Of a DNA stretch of 64,000 nt, positions 1-11,156 are shown in pieces (position 1 is the stretch's first letter; every line of letters begins with the position of its first letter). Under the pieces are notes generated by a model. That model was not told the origin of the DNA and made no database searches. It saw only the letters and a program-made list of their open reading frames with translations. The position numbers and the translations under genes were made by a program. The stretch comes from Glossina fuscipes (lineage: Eukaryota; Arthropoda; Insecta; Diptera; Glossinidae), in assembly GCF_014805625.2 (NCBI RefSeq), contig NW_023998426.1:1291809-1355808 (forward strand), read 5' to 3'.

Positions 1-79
1 TGTGTGTGCGTTATATTTTCTAAGTAACTATAAGCATAAACCACGGAAAGCAATAGTATTCACCGTACTTGTTGAATAA

Positions 80-610
80 ACATGTGGGCGTTGGTGGGGG
101 TTGGTTGTTCTTTGACGTGCTTAGGCAATTTTCAAACTCCTTAGCAAATTTGTAAGCGATAATTTTGCGAATGGAAGAATGTTTACCACATAGTTGGGCA
201 CACAGTCGATGGGCAGACAAACAGACCGATCTGCTTGAGTGCATTTCAAATTCGACACTGACCAAGGATGTATTTGTGAAGTTCGCTTCTGCACGTTATA
301 AAGATGTTGAAAAAAAAGTTAATTTTCGGCAACGTTCGGTAGATCTGCTCTCTTCCTTTAATTTTTCTTCGGTTATTACAGCGCGGATTATGAGTACTAA
401 GCAAGAAATCATTTTTTTTATTCTTTTTGAATAAACGAAGGTGTGCTCAGTTTAGGCGACACAGTGGGCGCGTCCGTCGATAGGTTCGGGCCATTTTCAA
501 CGCAAATGCAAGAACTTTCAACGTTTCTGCTAAAGTTCAAGTCATTCAGCGGCCAGGAGAATATTTACAACAGACACCTAGAAGACGTCCGTACGGACAT
601 GCTGGATATA
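80..610 (-). repeat. Degenerate family B repeat
   Basis: Diverged copy of the repeat called family B here, in reverse orientation. It shows the family landmarks in order: a Cys-rich-looking purine tract with 'cagacaaacagaccg', then 'gtgtgctcagtttaggcgac', then 'cgtacggacatgctgga'. The outer ends are not recognisable. Short ORFs crossing it are remnants of the repeat and not genes. Confidence 0.5.
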
Positions 611-2345
611 AAAAAAGACGTTGTTCACTTGTCGCAGCAAATAAATGGAACGTAAAGGTAAAAGGGAACCACTTCAATACTTTCTTTGGATACAATTTCT
701 CAAATTTCAACGAATAGTTTATAACCAACGACTAAATCAAATGACGCCAACTCTCTTCCACTGCCGAGTTTAATTAAGGGAAAATATCGCCGACTGAATC
801 GATATTTTCAATTTCATTAATTATATCCAAAAAATCATTAACTTTTGAAGTTTGGAGTCTATCACTCAATAAATCACTAAAAGCAAATTTCAATTCAATT
901 TTCTACTTACGCGTTCGACATCTTGAGATACTAGGCTGCGAATGTTTTCAAAAGTTACTAAAAGCTATGTTTATATTAGCCCTAAATAAAACACTGAAAC
1001 GTATCTCGAATTAAAATTAATTAATAAACAATTGATCGATAAATTTTTGAGTTTAATTCGCTCGTGCTGGTAGTAAGTTCAGATCCGTGCTCGATGATGT
1101 AAACAGTTCTACTGAATAAATTATGAAAGTATTCTCCTTTTTTATTCATTTCTTTTATTCCCTTAATCGGATTAAGGGAAATCCCCTTTTCTTTGCAACA
1201 AATTCGAGAATTTTCCATTTATTAATAAATTTTGTGTGCTACTCTACAGGCAAAACGCATAGGGTGATCTCAAATTCTTTATTTTATGACAGGGTCTATC
1301 GGTAAACAATTTATTACACAACCTGTTGAGGTTTGCATTAAGCGGATCTATAGTAATATAAGCAGAAAGACTTGGAATATTCTTTGTTTACCTCGCGTAC
1401 CTGCTTCTTGTGCGCTCTTCATATCGTAAATATTTATTATACCCTTCGCTGTTTGCAGTACATTGTAGGTTAATTAAGAATTAAGGGAGATTTAGAATCT
1501 TTTCGTGCATCGTTTTAAGTTTGCTCTCTAATGTCCGTACATGCGTTTTTATATTTTGTGAATTCAATTGAATTTTTCATCTTGAATAGGTTCATTCCAG
1601 AGTACTAGATAGATTGCTTCAATGCCGAAGGTTCAACTGCGCGAAAGCTTCATAAAGAAACCTTAAATTAGATTGGAAAAATGTGTAAACACTGTTAACT
1701 TTCTTAACCGGGTAAAGCACTCTCGCAACCGAAATAAAATATTTTATTTGACAATTTTTTTTGGTATAAAAGGAAGAGTAGTACAACACAGTATTTGAGA
1801 ATGCTATTCAGCATGGCTTCAAGTACTAGAATTTTGGAAAAATATTCATAGACGGCAACATCGCAGCAATTCACTTTTAAAAAAGACATAGGAGCGGCCT
1901 TTTAATACGTAAATGTTTAAATTAATTAATCGAAGAAACCCTATGTATTTCTTTAGATAAAAATAAAAAATTGAAAATTATCCTGCGCGCAAGTTTGAGA
2001 AGTGAGAGACATGTTTTCTTATTATATTAAAATTTTTTTTTTCCTTTTTTTCTATTACCTGGAGATTCCAGGATCATAAACATATCCTTCAAAGTTCACG
2101 TATTTCTTCTCTTTCCTCGATGATTTTTTGCTACAACGTGCCTCTTTTGCTGCATTTGTGAACAACAGCATCGAACATATATGTTTCGAAATTGTCGAAA
2201 AAATTACAAAAAAATACATAATTCTCTAGTCGAGTCCATAGCAATGTCCAAAAATTTTATTCCAAACTTTTACTATCTTGGCAGAAACAATAAAACTCAT
2301 ATCTACTTGAAAGGCACCACGACGAATATATAATAATCTATTATT
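611..2345. other. AT-rich tract without recognisable genes
   Basis: Only short, low-complexity ORFs on both strands. I see no splice-framed coding signal and no transposase or reverse transcriptase motifs here. Confidence 0.5.
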
Positions 2346-3010
2346 TTTGTTATACCCATCACAGAAGTGTGATTATCGGAACGTTTGCAAAGCCCGGAAG
2401 GAAGCATCGCGAAACCTCACAAAGTACTTATATTCTTGATCAGCATCAAATCCTAAATTTATTTAAGCATGTCTGTCCGTATGTCTGCCTAGCTGCCTGT
2501 CCACCCGTGTAATGTCTGTTGTAAACATTCTTTTGGCCGCAAAAATGAAGGTCTTCAAAATTGGCAGAAACATTAGAAGTTCTTGCACACGACCACGTAA
2601 ACTGAGAACATCTCTGTTTTTCAAAAATAATAAAGACTTGGTTTTCGATTATTAGTTGTAAACTATAGCAGATAAATATATAAAAAATTGAACGCTTATT
2701 CTATACGCGATGCTAAATTCTCGGCCAGTTTCAAATTTTGAACGCACCTAAGCACGTCCGCCTGTTCGTTTGCCCATCTGCCTGCCTGTGCAACTGTGTA
2801 ATATCTGTGATAAACATTCTCTTGTTAGCGAACCAAAAGAATGTTTCCGAAAAGACACGCCCGCAACGTTCACACGTCTGTATGACAGACACTGAAAATA
2901 GGGAAAATCAGCCAGGCTCGCTCCATATTATAAAGCATGAAAATGTAGTTTTTTCACTCTTTCTGTCTTTTTTTTAGGATAATGATGATGGGTATAAAAG
3001 ATTTGATATA
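2346..3010 (+). repeat. Family B repeat, near-complete short copy
   Basis: Starts with 'tatacccatcac' and ends with 'gatgggtataaaagat', the short inverted ends typical of this family in the window. Between them are two diverged half-units. Each contains a run of 'gtctgtccg'-type sequence, then 'gtgtaatatctgtgataaac', then a stretch matching 'aatgaagg...ggcagaaacatt'. The terminal hairpin (ATTCGGTC / GACCGAAT) seen in other copies is decayed. Confidence 0.7.
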
Positions 3011-4084
3011 TTAATTATGACATATTTATTTATTTATTTATTCCACTTATACCAGGAACCCAACTAAAACAAATTGACAGGCGAGTTCAATCGACCCTTA
3101 AAGAAAATCATAAATTAATTAATATCAAAACTTAGTATAAGTACAATAAAACAAATAAGTAGAGACCACACCCACAACCGGTACAGGAGCAAATTGCCAA
3201 ATGATAATTGTAATTGAAATGAATGAAACCCACAATAAAATTTAAAAATTCCCTCTTTGAGATTTATATATATATAGGCTGCGTTTTTCCACTTTCTTTC
3301 CGTCAAAAAGGCAAACCCGTAGCGGAATAAATTAAAACAATAAATATCTGTTAAATTAAAACAATATAAAAAGATAAAAAAAAAAAATTAAAAAGCTCTG
3401 TTAACATAACATTTCAATGCAAAAAAAACTTTTGAAATCTCAAACCTATACAACAAACCAATTGATTTTCGTTCTTTGTTTAACTTGATTGAACAGGTTT
3501 GGTTATTACAAAAAATACAATATTAAAATTTAAAAATTATTCGAGCGTAAATATGCGAAAAATTTGCTTGTCTTTGATTTATCATTTTCTTATATGTATA
3601 TTATTTAGTATATTAAATAGTATTCCCGATACAGGAACATTTTGCGATAAAGAGAAATGTACATCGCCAGTTCCTGCCGGAGTATCACATTAATTAATTA
3701 AATAATAATATATTAAAAATTAGATTTTTTTCATAAAAACTTCTACGTCGGATGATGTTGAAAATATAGATGTACTCAGCCCAAATTTGATACAGTCAAG
3801 TTTGTATTATTAACCAGTTTACAATCTCCTGCACTACTTATTATCGACATGTTGTAAATATTGTAGACGTTGTTGGTTTTGTAATTGATTCACAAGCTTC
3901 CGTTCCAACGAATTTGTATTTAGTGTATTTAATGATTGGCGTTGATATCCACTATCGAGCTATTTTTTTCTCCTTTTGCAACGAATAAGTTTTGGCCAGA
4001 TGAACAGCTTAGATCGATTCAAGAAGCGATGCAGAAAAAAGTTCTGAATTTATCTGGGTGTTGCATACAAACTTAATTAATTAA
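3011..4084. other. AT-rich tract, nothing recognised
   Basis: Contains a short ATTT tetranucleotide tract near 3020-3042 and A-rich sequence. A 64-codon ORF at 3499-3693 (+) has an internal hydrophobic stretch but no family resemblance and no supporting splice or promoter context. I treat it as chance. Confidence 0.4.
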
Positions 4085-4455
4085 TTAATGTAATGCACCT
4101 AAACACATCGATCTGCCCACATGCTCGACTATGTAATATCTATGCCAATATGCATATATGCAATAAAAATGAAGGTATCACATAAAAATTTGTAAAAATA
4201 ATTGAAAATGACCCAAGCCGGCCAAAGGGCACGCCTATGCAACAAAAACTATGAACCCTTTAGCTTATAAAATACAAAATATGCTTCGTATAATATTCGA
4301 TTTTTATTTTGAAAATGGAAAAAAACAACCGCGCCTACGCAATGCGTACGAAATGAGTATGAACATTTAGCATATTTACGTATTTTTTACGATAGCGGTG
4401 ATCGGTGATCGGTATAAAAGATTAGGTTAAGATTAAATGTAGCTTTCTTACTAGC
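4085..4455 (+). repeat. Family B repeat, second half only
   Basis: Matches the distal half-unit of family B: 'gcacctaaacacatcgatctg', the 'aatgaagg' landmark, 'gggcacgcctatgc', and an end 'ggtgatcggtataaaagatta'. The first half-unit is absent, so this is a 5'-truncated copy. Confidence 0.6.
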
Positions 4456-4665
4456 TATCGTGTATATCAACTTATACTGAAAATTTCGAAAGTTTATATT
4501 TGTCAAATTTTAATGATCGTTTCCTATAAGAATATGAAGACATTTTTCGTAATTAAATTATATTATATATATAAATTTCTTTTATTTCTTTAAAATTTCG
4601 TTTTTTTAATGTTGTATAATAAATTTTTAAGCGGAATTCTTTTCTACATTAATTTTTTCATATAC

Positions 4666-4694
<29 letters not shown>
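4666..4694 (+). repeat. A29 homopolymer
   Basis: Uninterrupted run of 29 A in an AT-rich tract downstream of the zinc-finger gene. Confidence 0.95.
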
Positions 4695-4696
<2 letters not shown>

Positions 4697-4942
4697 AAGA
4701 AATTATATTTCTCTAACTCCACTTCGTTGGTTTTTCTGTATATTTTTCCTTTTTTTTATTAGCTAAGAATTGCTCGATTTTTTCTGTTATATTGGTCGAT
4801 GCGAGCTACAATAAATCAATTCCCAAAATTGAATGTTTTCCAATCAAAAATAGTAAGACAAAAAATGTCTTATTGTTTTCCTGCAATTTAAGGAGATTTT
4901 TTTATGATATACCCTTTCAAAAGCTGTAAAATGAATGTAAAT

Positions 4943-4948
4943 TTTATT
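4943..4948 (-). terminator. Candidate poly(A) signal for the zinc-finger gene
   Basis: Minus-strand AATAAA, about 80 nt past the stop codon of the gene at 5027-7165. Position and hexamer fit cleavage/polyadenylation. Not otherwise tested. Confidence 0.45.
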
Positions 4949-5026
4949 AGTTAATGTTATGGTTCCGCAATTCCTTTGAAAATTATTTTTGGATATCATA
5001 TAATAAACTGGTATTAATTTCACATT

Positions 5027-7165
5027 TCACACATTGGCTGTTGCTGATGTGACGAAAATACTTTCTGTAACTTTATTCTGTTGACTGTCTATAACAAGTA
5101 AGGTTTTTGTCTCTGTTGGTAATTTTCTGACATTACTCAGGGATGATATTGACGGCATAGGTGGCTCTGGTAAGTGAGCGTTTTCACGCCTTAATTTACG
5201 AGTTTCTTCAAATTCTTGCGGATGCATTTTTTTGCGATGTGAATGCATATTAGCATTGGAATTAAAAGTTTTCGGGCAATGAGGGCAACGATACAACACT
5301 TCGCCTGTATGCGAGGCCATGTGCTCTTTTAAATATATGGCTTTTTTAAAATTCTTTTTGCACACATTGCATTCGAAGGAACGCAATGGATTGTGCACAA
5401 AACGTTTATGGCTCAACATTGCAGGACGACTTGGCGATACCTTTTGGCAAATATCGCAGACGTGCAACTCCTTGGACTGCTCATGACGCTTCTTATGTTT
5501 GTTAAGCGTGTATTTGTCTTTGTGCCATGACCCGCATTCGTCGCATTGCACTTTGGGGAAAGAAATGCCTTGATGTTCCAATTGGTGACGCTGAAAGGCT
5601 GCAGTGCCACGTATAACTTTGGCACAGATGTCGCACATTACGCCGTAGCAATGCTCTTTGGTATGAGTTGATAATTGGGCTGCAGTATCGAAACTAAATG
5701 GAGCGTAATAAAAAATTGATGTAAGTGATAGCGGGTTACTCACCGTTTATTGCAACTCTTACAAGTGGTCGTACGATCTCCATGGGCAAACATTTTATGT
5801 TGTTCAAGTAAATACTTTCTAACAAATTTCTTAGGGCACTGTTGGCACGTAAAGGTTTTATCTTCATCCTTCTGATGTTTGATAAGGAAATGATTACGCA
5901 TAGATTGGCGATCGGCAAAAACCCGATTACATTCATCACATCTTAGAAATAGCAAAATTAGTATATAACTTTATTAATAAAAGATTAATTACTAACTTGT
6001 AACAATCCGGATTTAAGTGTTTACGTATGTGCTCTAGAAGTAAGACTCGCTTAAGAAATTTTTTGTTACAACATCTAGCGTAACCTACAATAGATATAAA
6101 TATAAATATTTATGCAAATTTATTTATTTATTTATTCACCTTTAACATTATGCTCCACACGCATATGGCCTTTAAGAGCAGCAAAATTTGTTACTTCTCC
6201 ATTGCAGATTTCACAATGCAATGACATGTACTTGGATATTTCTCTGTCGATGGCTAAGCTTTTATTGCGGTAAGCTTCCGACTCTTCAGGTGCTTTTTTG
6301 TCTTTCGCTTCTTTTGAGGAGCCGATTTCAGCTTTTCGTGGTCTTCCAGGGCCTTTTTTTACGTTTTTGCTTGAAAATATCGTTTGGGTTATATGTGCAT
6401 TATGCTGCAATTTAGACGATGATCTTGTCACTCTAATTCCTATAGGTTGGATTGATTCAGTAATCGTTTCCTCTTTTACTGGTTTAGTATCTTTTGCATT
6501 GTCATTTATTAATATATTTTTCATGAACGCTTCACCGTCAAATGTGTCATCATCATGGCTATCAAATTTTTCATCTTCATAATTGGGAACTTCAACATCT
6601 TCCATAGAGTTGTTACTAAAATCATGCGTTGTTAAAGCATCATGTGAATCTTCTTCAGCTCTTCCCAAAGCTATAGCCGCGGCTTTGGCGACAGTTTTAT
6701 GCCTATCATCAGATGCTACACCCATTAGCATATCAAAAGGAACCTCATCGTTAATTTCATTGAACTCATCATCAGGTTCTCTTTTGCTGGGCAAAGAACT
6801 GGAGGGAATCAGATCATCCTCTAAAAAGTGATGTCGCTGTCTCGCCTTAGTTTGACTTTCTATTTTCACTAGAAATGTTTCGCTCAGCTGACGTTGAGCT
6901 TCTTCCACACTTTCATAAAACTCATGAAAATCGGAGACTTTAAACCAACATGTATTGCAAATAACTGTGGATATTGGATCATCTTGAAGTGGCTAGAAAT
7001 TACTAAGTATTCCTGATTTCTGTTTGAGCGGAAATTTTCAAATAGTTTGTTTACCTCAAACCAGAAATGCTTTCCTACTATTGATGCCATATTAGATTTA
7101 CTGCCAGTCACGTCGAATATATTAATAAATTCTTCAATCTCTCTTATACACAAGCGACAAATCAT
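5027..7165 (-). CDS. ZAD-C2H2 zinc-finger transcription factor (grauzone-like architecture)
   Basis: Five exons read on the minus strand: 7165-7055, 6992-6140, 6084-5997, 5941-5744 and 5693-5027. All introns are GT-AG (62, 55, 55 and 50 bp), and joined they give an uninterrupted 638-residue frame. The start is the ATG opening the ZAD domain (MICRLC). The two ZAD zinc-binding pairs are C3/C6 and C49/C52, the second pair lying in exon 2, which confirms the first intron. A long acidic linker follows, with a GRPRK AT-hook-like motif near residue 255. Ten C2H2 or C2H2-like fingers then fill about residues 295-590; one finger is completed across the 50 bp intron (CKSCNKR joined to FDTAAQ). The second finger has the atypical adjacent-Cys form (ARCCNKKF) I associate with grauzone-type proteins. 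ZAD proteins are nuclear, sequence-specific regulators that dimerise through ZAD. The exact orthologue is not assigned. Confidence 0.9.
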
Positions 7166-8156
7166 AATTACTCACATTTGTATGCATAAACATCAAAAAG
7201 TTAGAATGTTATAAACCTGGAGGAGTACGTAAGAATTTCTAAAGTATTTCAGTAAATATTTTCTTCTTTTTAATCTGTTCGAACTACTCATTGAAAACTG
7301 ATAACATAGGGTTTTGAAATTTTTTTTTTTTTTTTTGAAAATAAGATGTTAAATGAGAATACAATTATATATATTTATGTACACAATGCTATTAAACAAT
7401 TATATGTATATATATAATATGTTATGAATACAATTGAGAATCAAACACTCCTAATCTTGTCTTGTGATTCCCAGCTGCCGTGACGATTATGTACTAATAT
7501 CCGTCCGCACCCATCGATAACTTTGTGTTCATACCCACATATTTCACAGGGTAAAGTTAAATGAACAAAAAAAACAACTATTTATGATATCTGATTAGGT
7601 TTTGCTGGCTTAACAATTTTTGAAGTAGTAAAAGTTTGCTTGGATCGTAGCTATAATGAGAATTTATTCACTGAAGCCGTAATAATTGATCATACAGACT
7701 ACTAGGCTACTTTCACCTCTCTATATCCTTCCCTTTCTTCACTTCTTCTTTCTGGCTATTCCCATCTTCGTGATGGCCAGAGTGATTGGCCATCAAAAAA
7801 CAAGAATCTTCCTTTCCAATTGATGCAATATTTAAAAAAGTTCAATATTTTTATTACATATAAATCACTGCAGTTGAATTATATGGCAAGCATATCTATA
7901 TGTGCCTCCCGACCCTTCCGTGTGAATTGTGGCTCATAAGTGTCTAAAAATTTCTGTATTCACAAGAGAAAGACTCTAATAGGTATTGCTTTTAGCAAGT
8001 TTTTCTTTTACTCCTTAAGGTTTTTTTCTATTTGAATCGAACAGGTTCGATACGACCCATAAAGTTTTCTTCTCTCTTTATCAAAAAAAAAAATACAATC
8101 AATAAATTAATTAAATTAAATCTTATCGTAAAATATGTTTCGCAAATTTTAACTTA
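7166..8156. other. Spacer between the zinc-finger gene and Gnptab
   Basis: Separates the start of the zinc-finger gene from the stop of Gnptab, both on the minus strand. It probably holds the zinc-finger promoter and the Gnptab 3' UTR. A minus-strand AATAAA at 7850-7855 is a candidate Gnptab poly(A) signal about 300 nt past the stop. There is a T run near 7320-7336. No coding signal is seen. Confidence 0.5.
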
Positions 8157-10562
8157 TTATAATTTCTGGACATAACGTCGTACAATCTTTGCTTTATGAA
8201 TGCATATAAATCTCAGAACAAAAGTTATTAAAATGGCACTTACACCGTAACCTAATGCTAAAGCAGCACGTTTTCGTCGACGCCATCGTTGATAATCATG
8301 CCAATTTTCAAATCGATTGCGATATTGCAAAGGCAATTCGAATTGACTGCGAACGGGGAAGAACGATAAGTAGAAATCTTCTAATAATTGACGTATAAGA
8401 TCATTATCGTCTATACCGGGCTCCATGTTATCGTTAATGCAATTGAATTTTCTGAAACAAAGAAAATTTATTGAAAGTTAAGAACATATCTTGAGTGGTA
8501 AAAAATATTTTCAAACTTGGCAATATTATTTTCGAATTTTAGTACATGATTTTGGTATGACAATACCGTGCGTTAATTGCTCGCCTTTTGAAACCGGTAA
8601 ATGTAATGCGAACTTTTTATCAAATTTGAAATAATTTGTTTGACACAAAAGTGAAAAAATCCGGTTTGTTTCAATTTATAAAATTATTGCGCACAAAAAA
8701 TTTTCGCATAAATACCTCGGAACTTTACGAATTTTGTCTAGAGCTTCGGCCACTTGAGTTATGTTGGAGGTAAGCATCATAAAATTACTATTTAGAGAGC
8801 GTTTTGAATTAATATGAAATTTGTATTTGAATCTCGATGAAAAATTTTCCTCTAAAGCTTGTGCCAATGGCAAACATTTTTCCACAAAATCCCTTGTAAT
8901 TCTGGGCTGTAAAAGACACGAAAAAATTTTTTACAAATGAGGTTAGGTTACTTAACGTCATTGGTTGCACTTACTAAATTCGAATCCATATATCGTTCAT
9001 ATACCAAGGTAGTGTAAATAGACTGATCTATTTCTTTCGAATCGTAATAACGACTGCAATTATTAATTATTTCTTCAAAAAAGTGCAATGTTGACACGTC
9101 TAAAGGTAGAGGAAATGTTCTCGTCAATAAAGTGCGTATTTCTCGATCTGACCATGAATGGGAATGATCGGTGTCAAATTCAGAAAATATTTCCCGTACA
9201 CTGGTTGTACGAGTTTCTTCCATTAGAAATGAATAATAAGCAAAAGCAAATTGTATATCGTTTGCGGAGCGGAAACGATGAGAGGCTGTATTAAAAATTT
9301 CAGGTGCAAATTTCTCTTGCATAGCTTCTATTATAGTACGTTCTAGTAGAAAGCCAACATGAGCCAGCACATGGCGGGCTTTAAAACCGTAGCAGCGATT
9401 TAGTAGCATATTTGTGTATATCAATGACTGTGAAAATATATCCCTGGGTTTGATTCTTTTCCCGTGGCTTTGGTTCATTGATGCTTTACTAGTTTTCATA
9501 GCGCTTACACTGGGTTTTATTCTCTCCTGTTGGCGTTTATTATAATTTTCTACCATTTGCTTAAAGTCTTGAGCGTAAGTAAGATTTCTATGATAATGTA
9601 ACAAATCTCTAAATGACGAATTTTTAGGTAAATTACTAAAATTGAAGGAACTTTTTTTCCTTTTAGGAAATTTTCGTATATGCGAATGAGCTGCTACCCG
9701 TGCGGTGGTAGTGTTCGCCTTTAAAAGTTCAAAAAGATCTTTATGTTCTTTACTGCGATTAACTAGGTGTTCATTTATGTTATTTGAGTTATTGGTTTCC
9801 AGTGAACAGTCACCACCGTCATATTGACAGTTTGCTATATTACAATGTTTATCACATGAACCATCTCCTATATAAGTCCAAGGGCAATCTTCTGCACAGT
9901 CTGGAACCAACCACGCCTGATATACTCGCACTCCTTCCGAGTCCGTATACAAATCCTCCGGATACAGATAGTCGCCTAAAAAAAACGTCATCGTTTAGAT
10001 AAAGAAATCTTTGCGATAAATTTGGAATTCGATGTAGAAATGTTTCAATTGCTGAGCTGGAGAAAGTAGGTAACCAACTTGGATATGGAGTTAAGAGCTC
10101 ATGAGGTACTACAGTTACGCGTTCGTTGCTTAAATCCAACCAATATGGTATTTGTCCATTTGTAATTATATAAACGTGTCGTATCCAGGGAGCATACTTT
10201 TCTAAAGAACGCAGAGAATAGCGTAACTCATTTTTATCATCATAGCGCGTTGCGTCATAATTTGGATCAAATTTAACTATGTTATTGACAAAAAAGGGAT
10301 CAGTGCCATTCACCCAAGTGTAAACAACATCGATAGGTTCACAAATCGAACCATTAAGATTATGGGATGGATAAAACTAAGAGAGTTATAATATTGTTGG
10401 GAATGAAAAATGTATTTTTATTTAGAATGCAATAAATATTTTGTGTTTGTAAGCTACCTTTTGATAAGCTAGAAAGATTATAACAAGCACTATAAAAATG
10501 GCCAGCAAACGATATTTGTATTTACGTAGTTTACGATGACACAATTTCCTACTTGCAAACAT
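8157..10562 (-). CDS. Gnptab: N-acetylglucosamine-1-phosphotransferase alpha/beta subunit (Stealth family), with an apparent frameshift
   Basis: Golgi enzyme that transfers GlcNAc-1-phosphate to mannose on lysosomal hydrolases, the first step of the mannose-6-phosphate tag. Exons on the minus strand: 10562-10458, 10376-8975, 8906-8716 and 8451-8157; introns are GT-AG (81, 68 and 264 bp). Order of parts: N-terminal membrane anchor (about residues 19-32), Stealth region 1 with [11 protein letters not shown] (about 51-61), region 2 with [16 protein letters not shown] and [15 protein letters not shown], one Notch-type LNR with six Cys (about 194-224), region 3 (about 370-420), an EF-hand loop [12 protein letters not shown] (about 440), region 4 KFNCINDN, and a C-terminal membrane segment (about 629-650). 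The predicted 663 residues are far shorter than the human protein, which has long insertions, and fit the compact insect form as I recall it. Exon 2 holds an extra base in the A8 run at 9978-9985 that breaks the frame. Function in flies, where M6P receptors are reduced, is less certain. Confidence 0.93.
9978..9985 (-). other. Homopolymer where the Gnptab frame breaks
   Basis: A8 on the plus strand (T8 in the coding sense), just after the conserved LNDDV motif. Upstream the protein reads in one frame to LNDDVFF; downstream the family sequence resumes at [11 protein letters not shown] in the next frame. Seven T would give VFLGDY and keep the reading frame. The exon is 1402 bp, one more than a multiple of three. 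The run also creates a GT...AG string, but it is only 11 bp, and removing it does not restore the frame. Confidence 0.85.
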
Positions 10563-10791
10563 GTTACAATTTTATTTGATAAATATCCATATTTATTTTA
10601 ACTTTTATTTAAATCTACAGAGTATTTAATAGAAATATCGAATTCTTATTATGTTTACATGTCGTCGTTTGTTTTTCGGAACAAATTTACTAATGCAGCT
10701 GCTCTTTTAAAAGTGCTGCCAAGCAAGTTTAGTTTATATTGTTTATATTGCGTTCACCGATTGTAAACAAGAGAACGTTGAGGAGGAAAAG

Positions 10792-11126
10792 GTGAGATAT
10801 TTTATAAATCAATTTCCGCGTGATTTCGCGCTTTTTTTGTTTCAAATAATTGTGTTTAGTTCAGTTTCTCGTAAAAACTTTCTTATATGTTCCCACTAAA
10901 TATCCAATTATATAACAGCTGTTTTACTGTCGGAATACTGCCAAGTTTGGGAGAGAAATTTTATTTCTAATCACATGACAGTCATACACGATATGAATAA
11001 TTTTTCACTATTTGACATAACTAAACGAGACGTCATAATTTCACTTAATTTTCTATCAGCTTAGAGAAGTTTTTAGTTCTTTTCTTTAGGTTTTTCTTAA
11101 ATTTTAGTTAATTTTAATTTATCCAG
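10792..11126 (+). other. Possible 5' UTR intron of VhaAC45
   Basis: A good donor (aaaag/GTGAGA at 10792) and a pyrimidine-rich acceptor (atccAG/gttt ending 11126) bracket 335 bp, 30 bp before the start codon. Inferred from splice consensus only; transcript data would decide. Confidence 0.4.
10971..10978. promoter_or_regulatory. Candidate M-box (TCACATGA) near VhaAC45
   Basis: TCACATGA is the reverse complement of TCATGTGA, the M-box bound by MITF/TFE-family bHLH-Zip factors. MITF control of V-ATPase genes is established in Drosophila and mammals. Here the site lies inside the putative 5' intron or promoter of a V-ATPase gene. An 8-mer can occur by chance, so this is a lead only. Confidence 0.4.
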
Positions 11127-11156
11127 GTTTCTTGTGAAAAAAATTGTTGGCTAAAA

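Larger units (their letters stand above)
10563..11156. promoter_or_regulatory. Divergent promoter region of Gnptab and VhaAC45
   Basis: 594 bp separate the two start codons. The genes are transcribed away from each other, so both promoters and 5' UTRs must lie here. It includes a CAGCTG E-box at 10695-10700 and a TCACATGA element at 10971-10978. I see no clear TATA box that can be assigned to either gene. Confidence 0.7.

Noticed and set aside
9975..9986. An 11 bp intron (GT...AG) explaining the Gnptab frame change
   Set aside because: Far below the minimum intron size, and its removal does not restore the frame.
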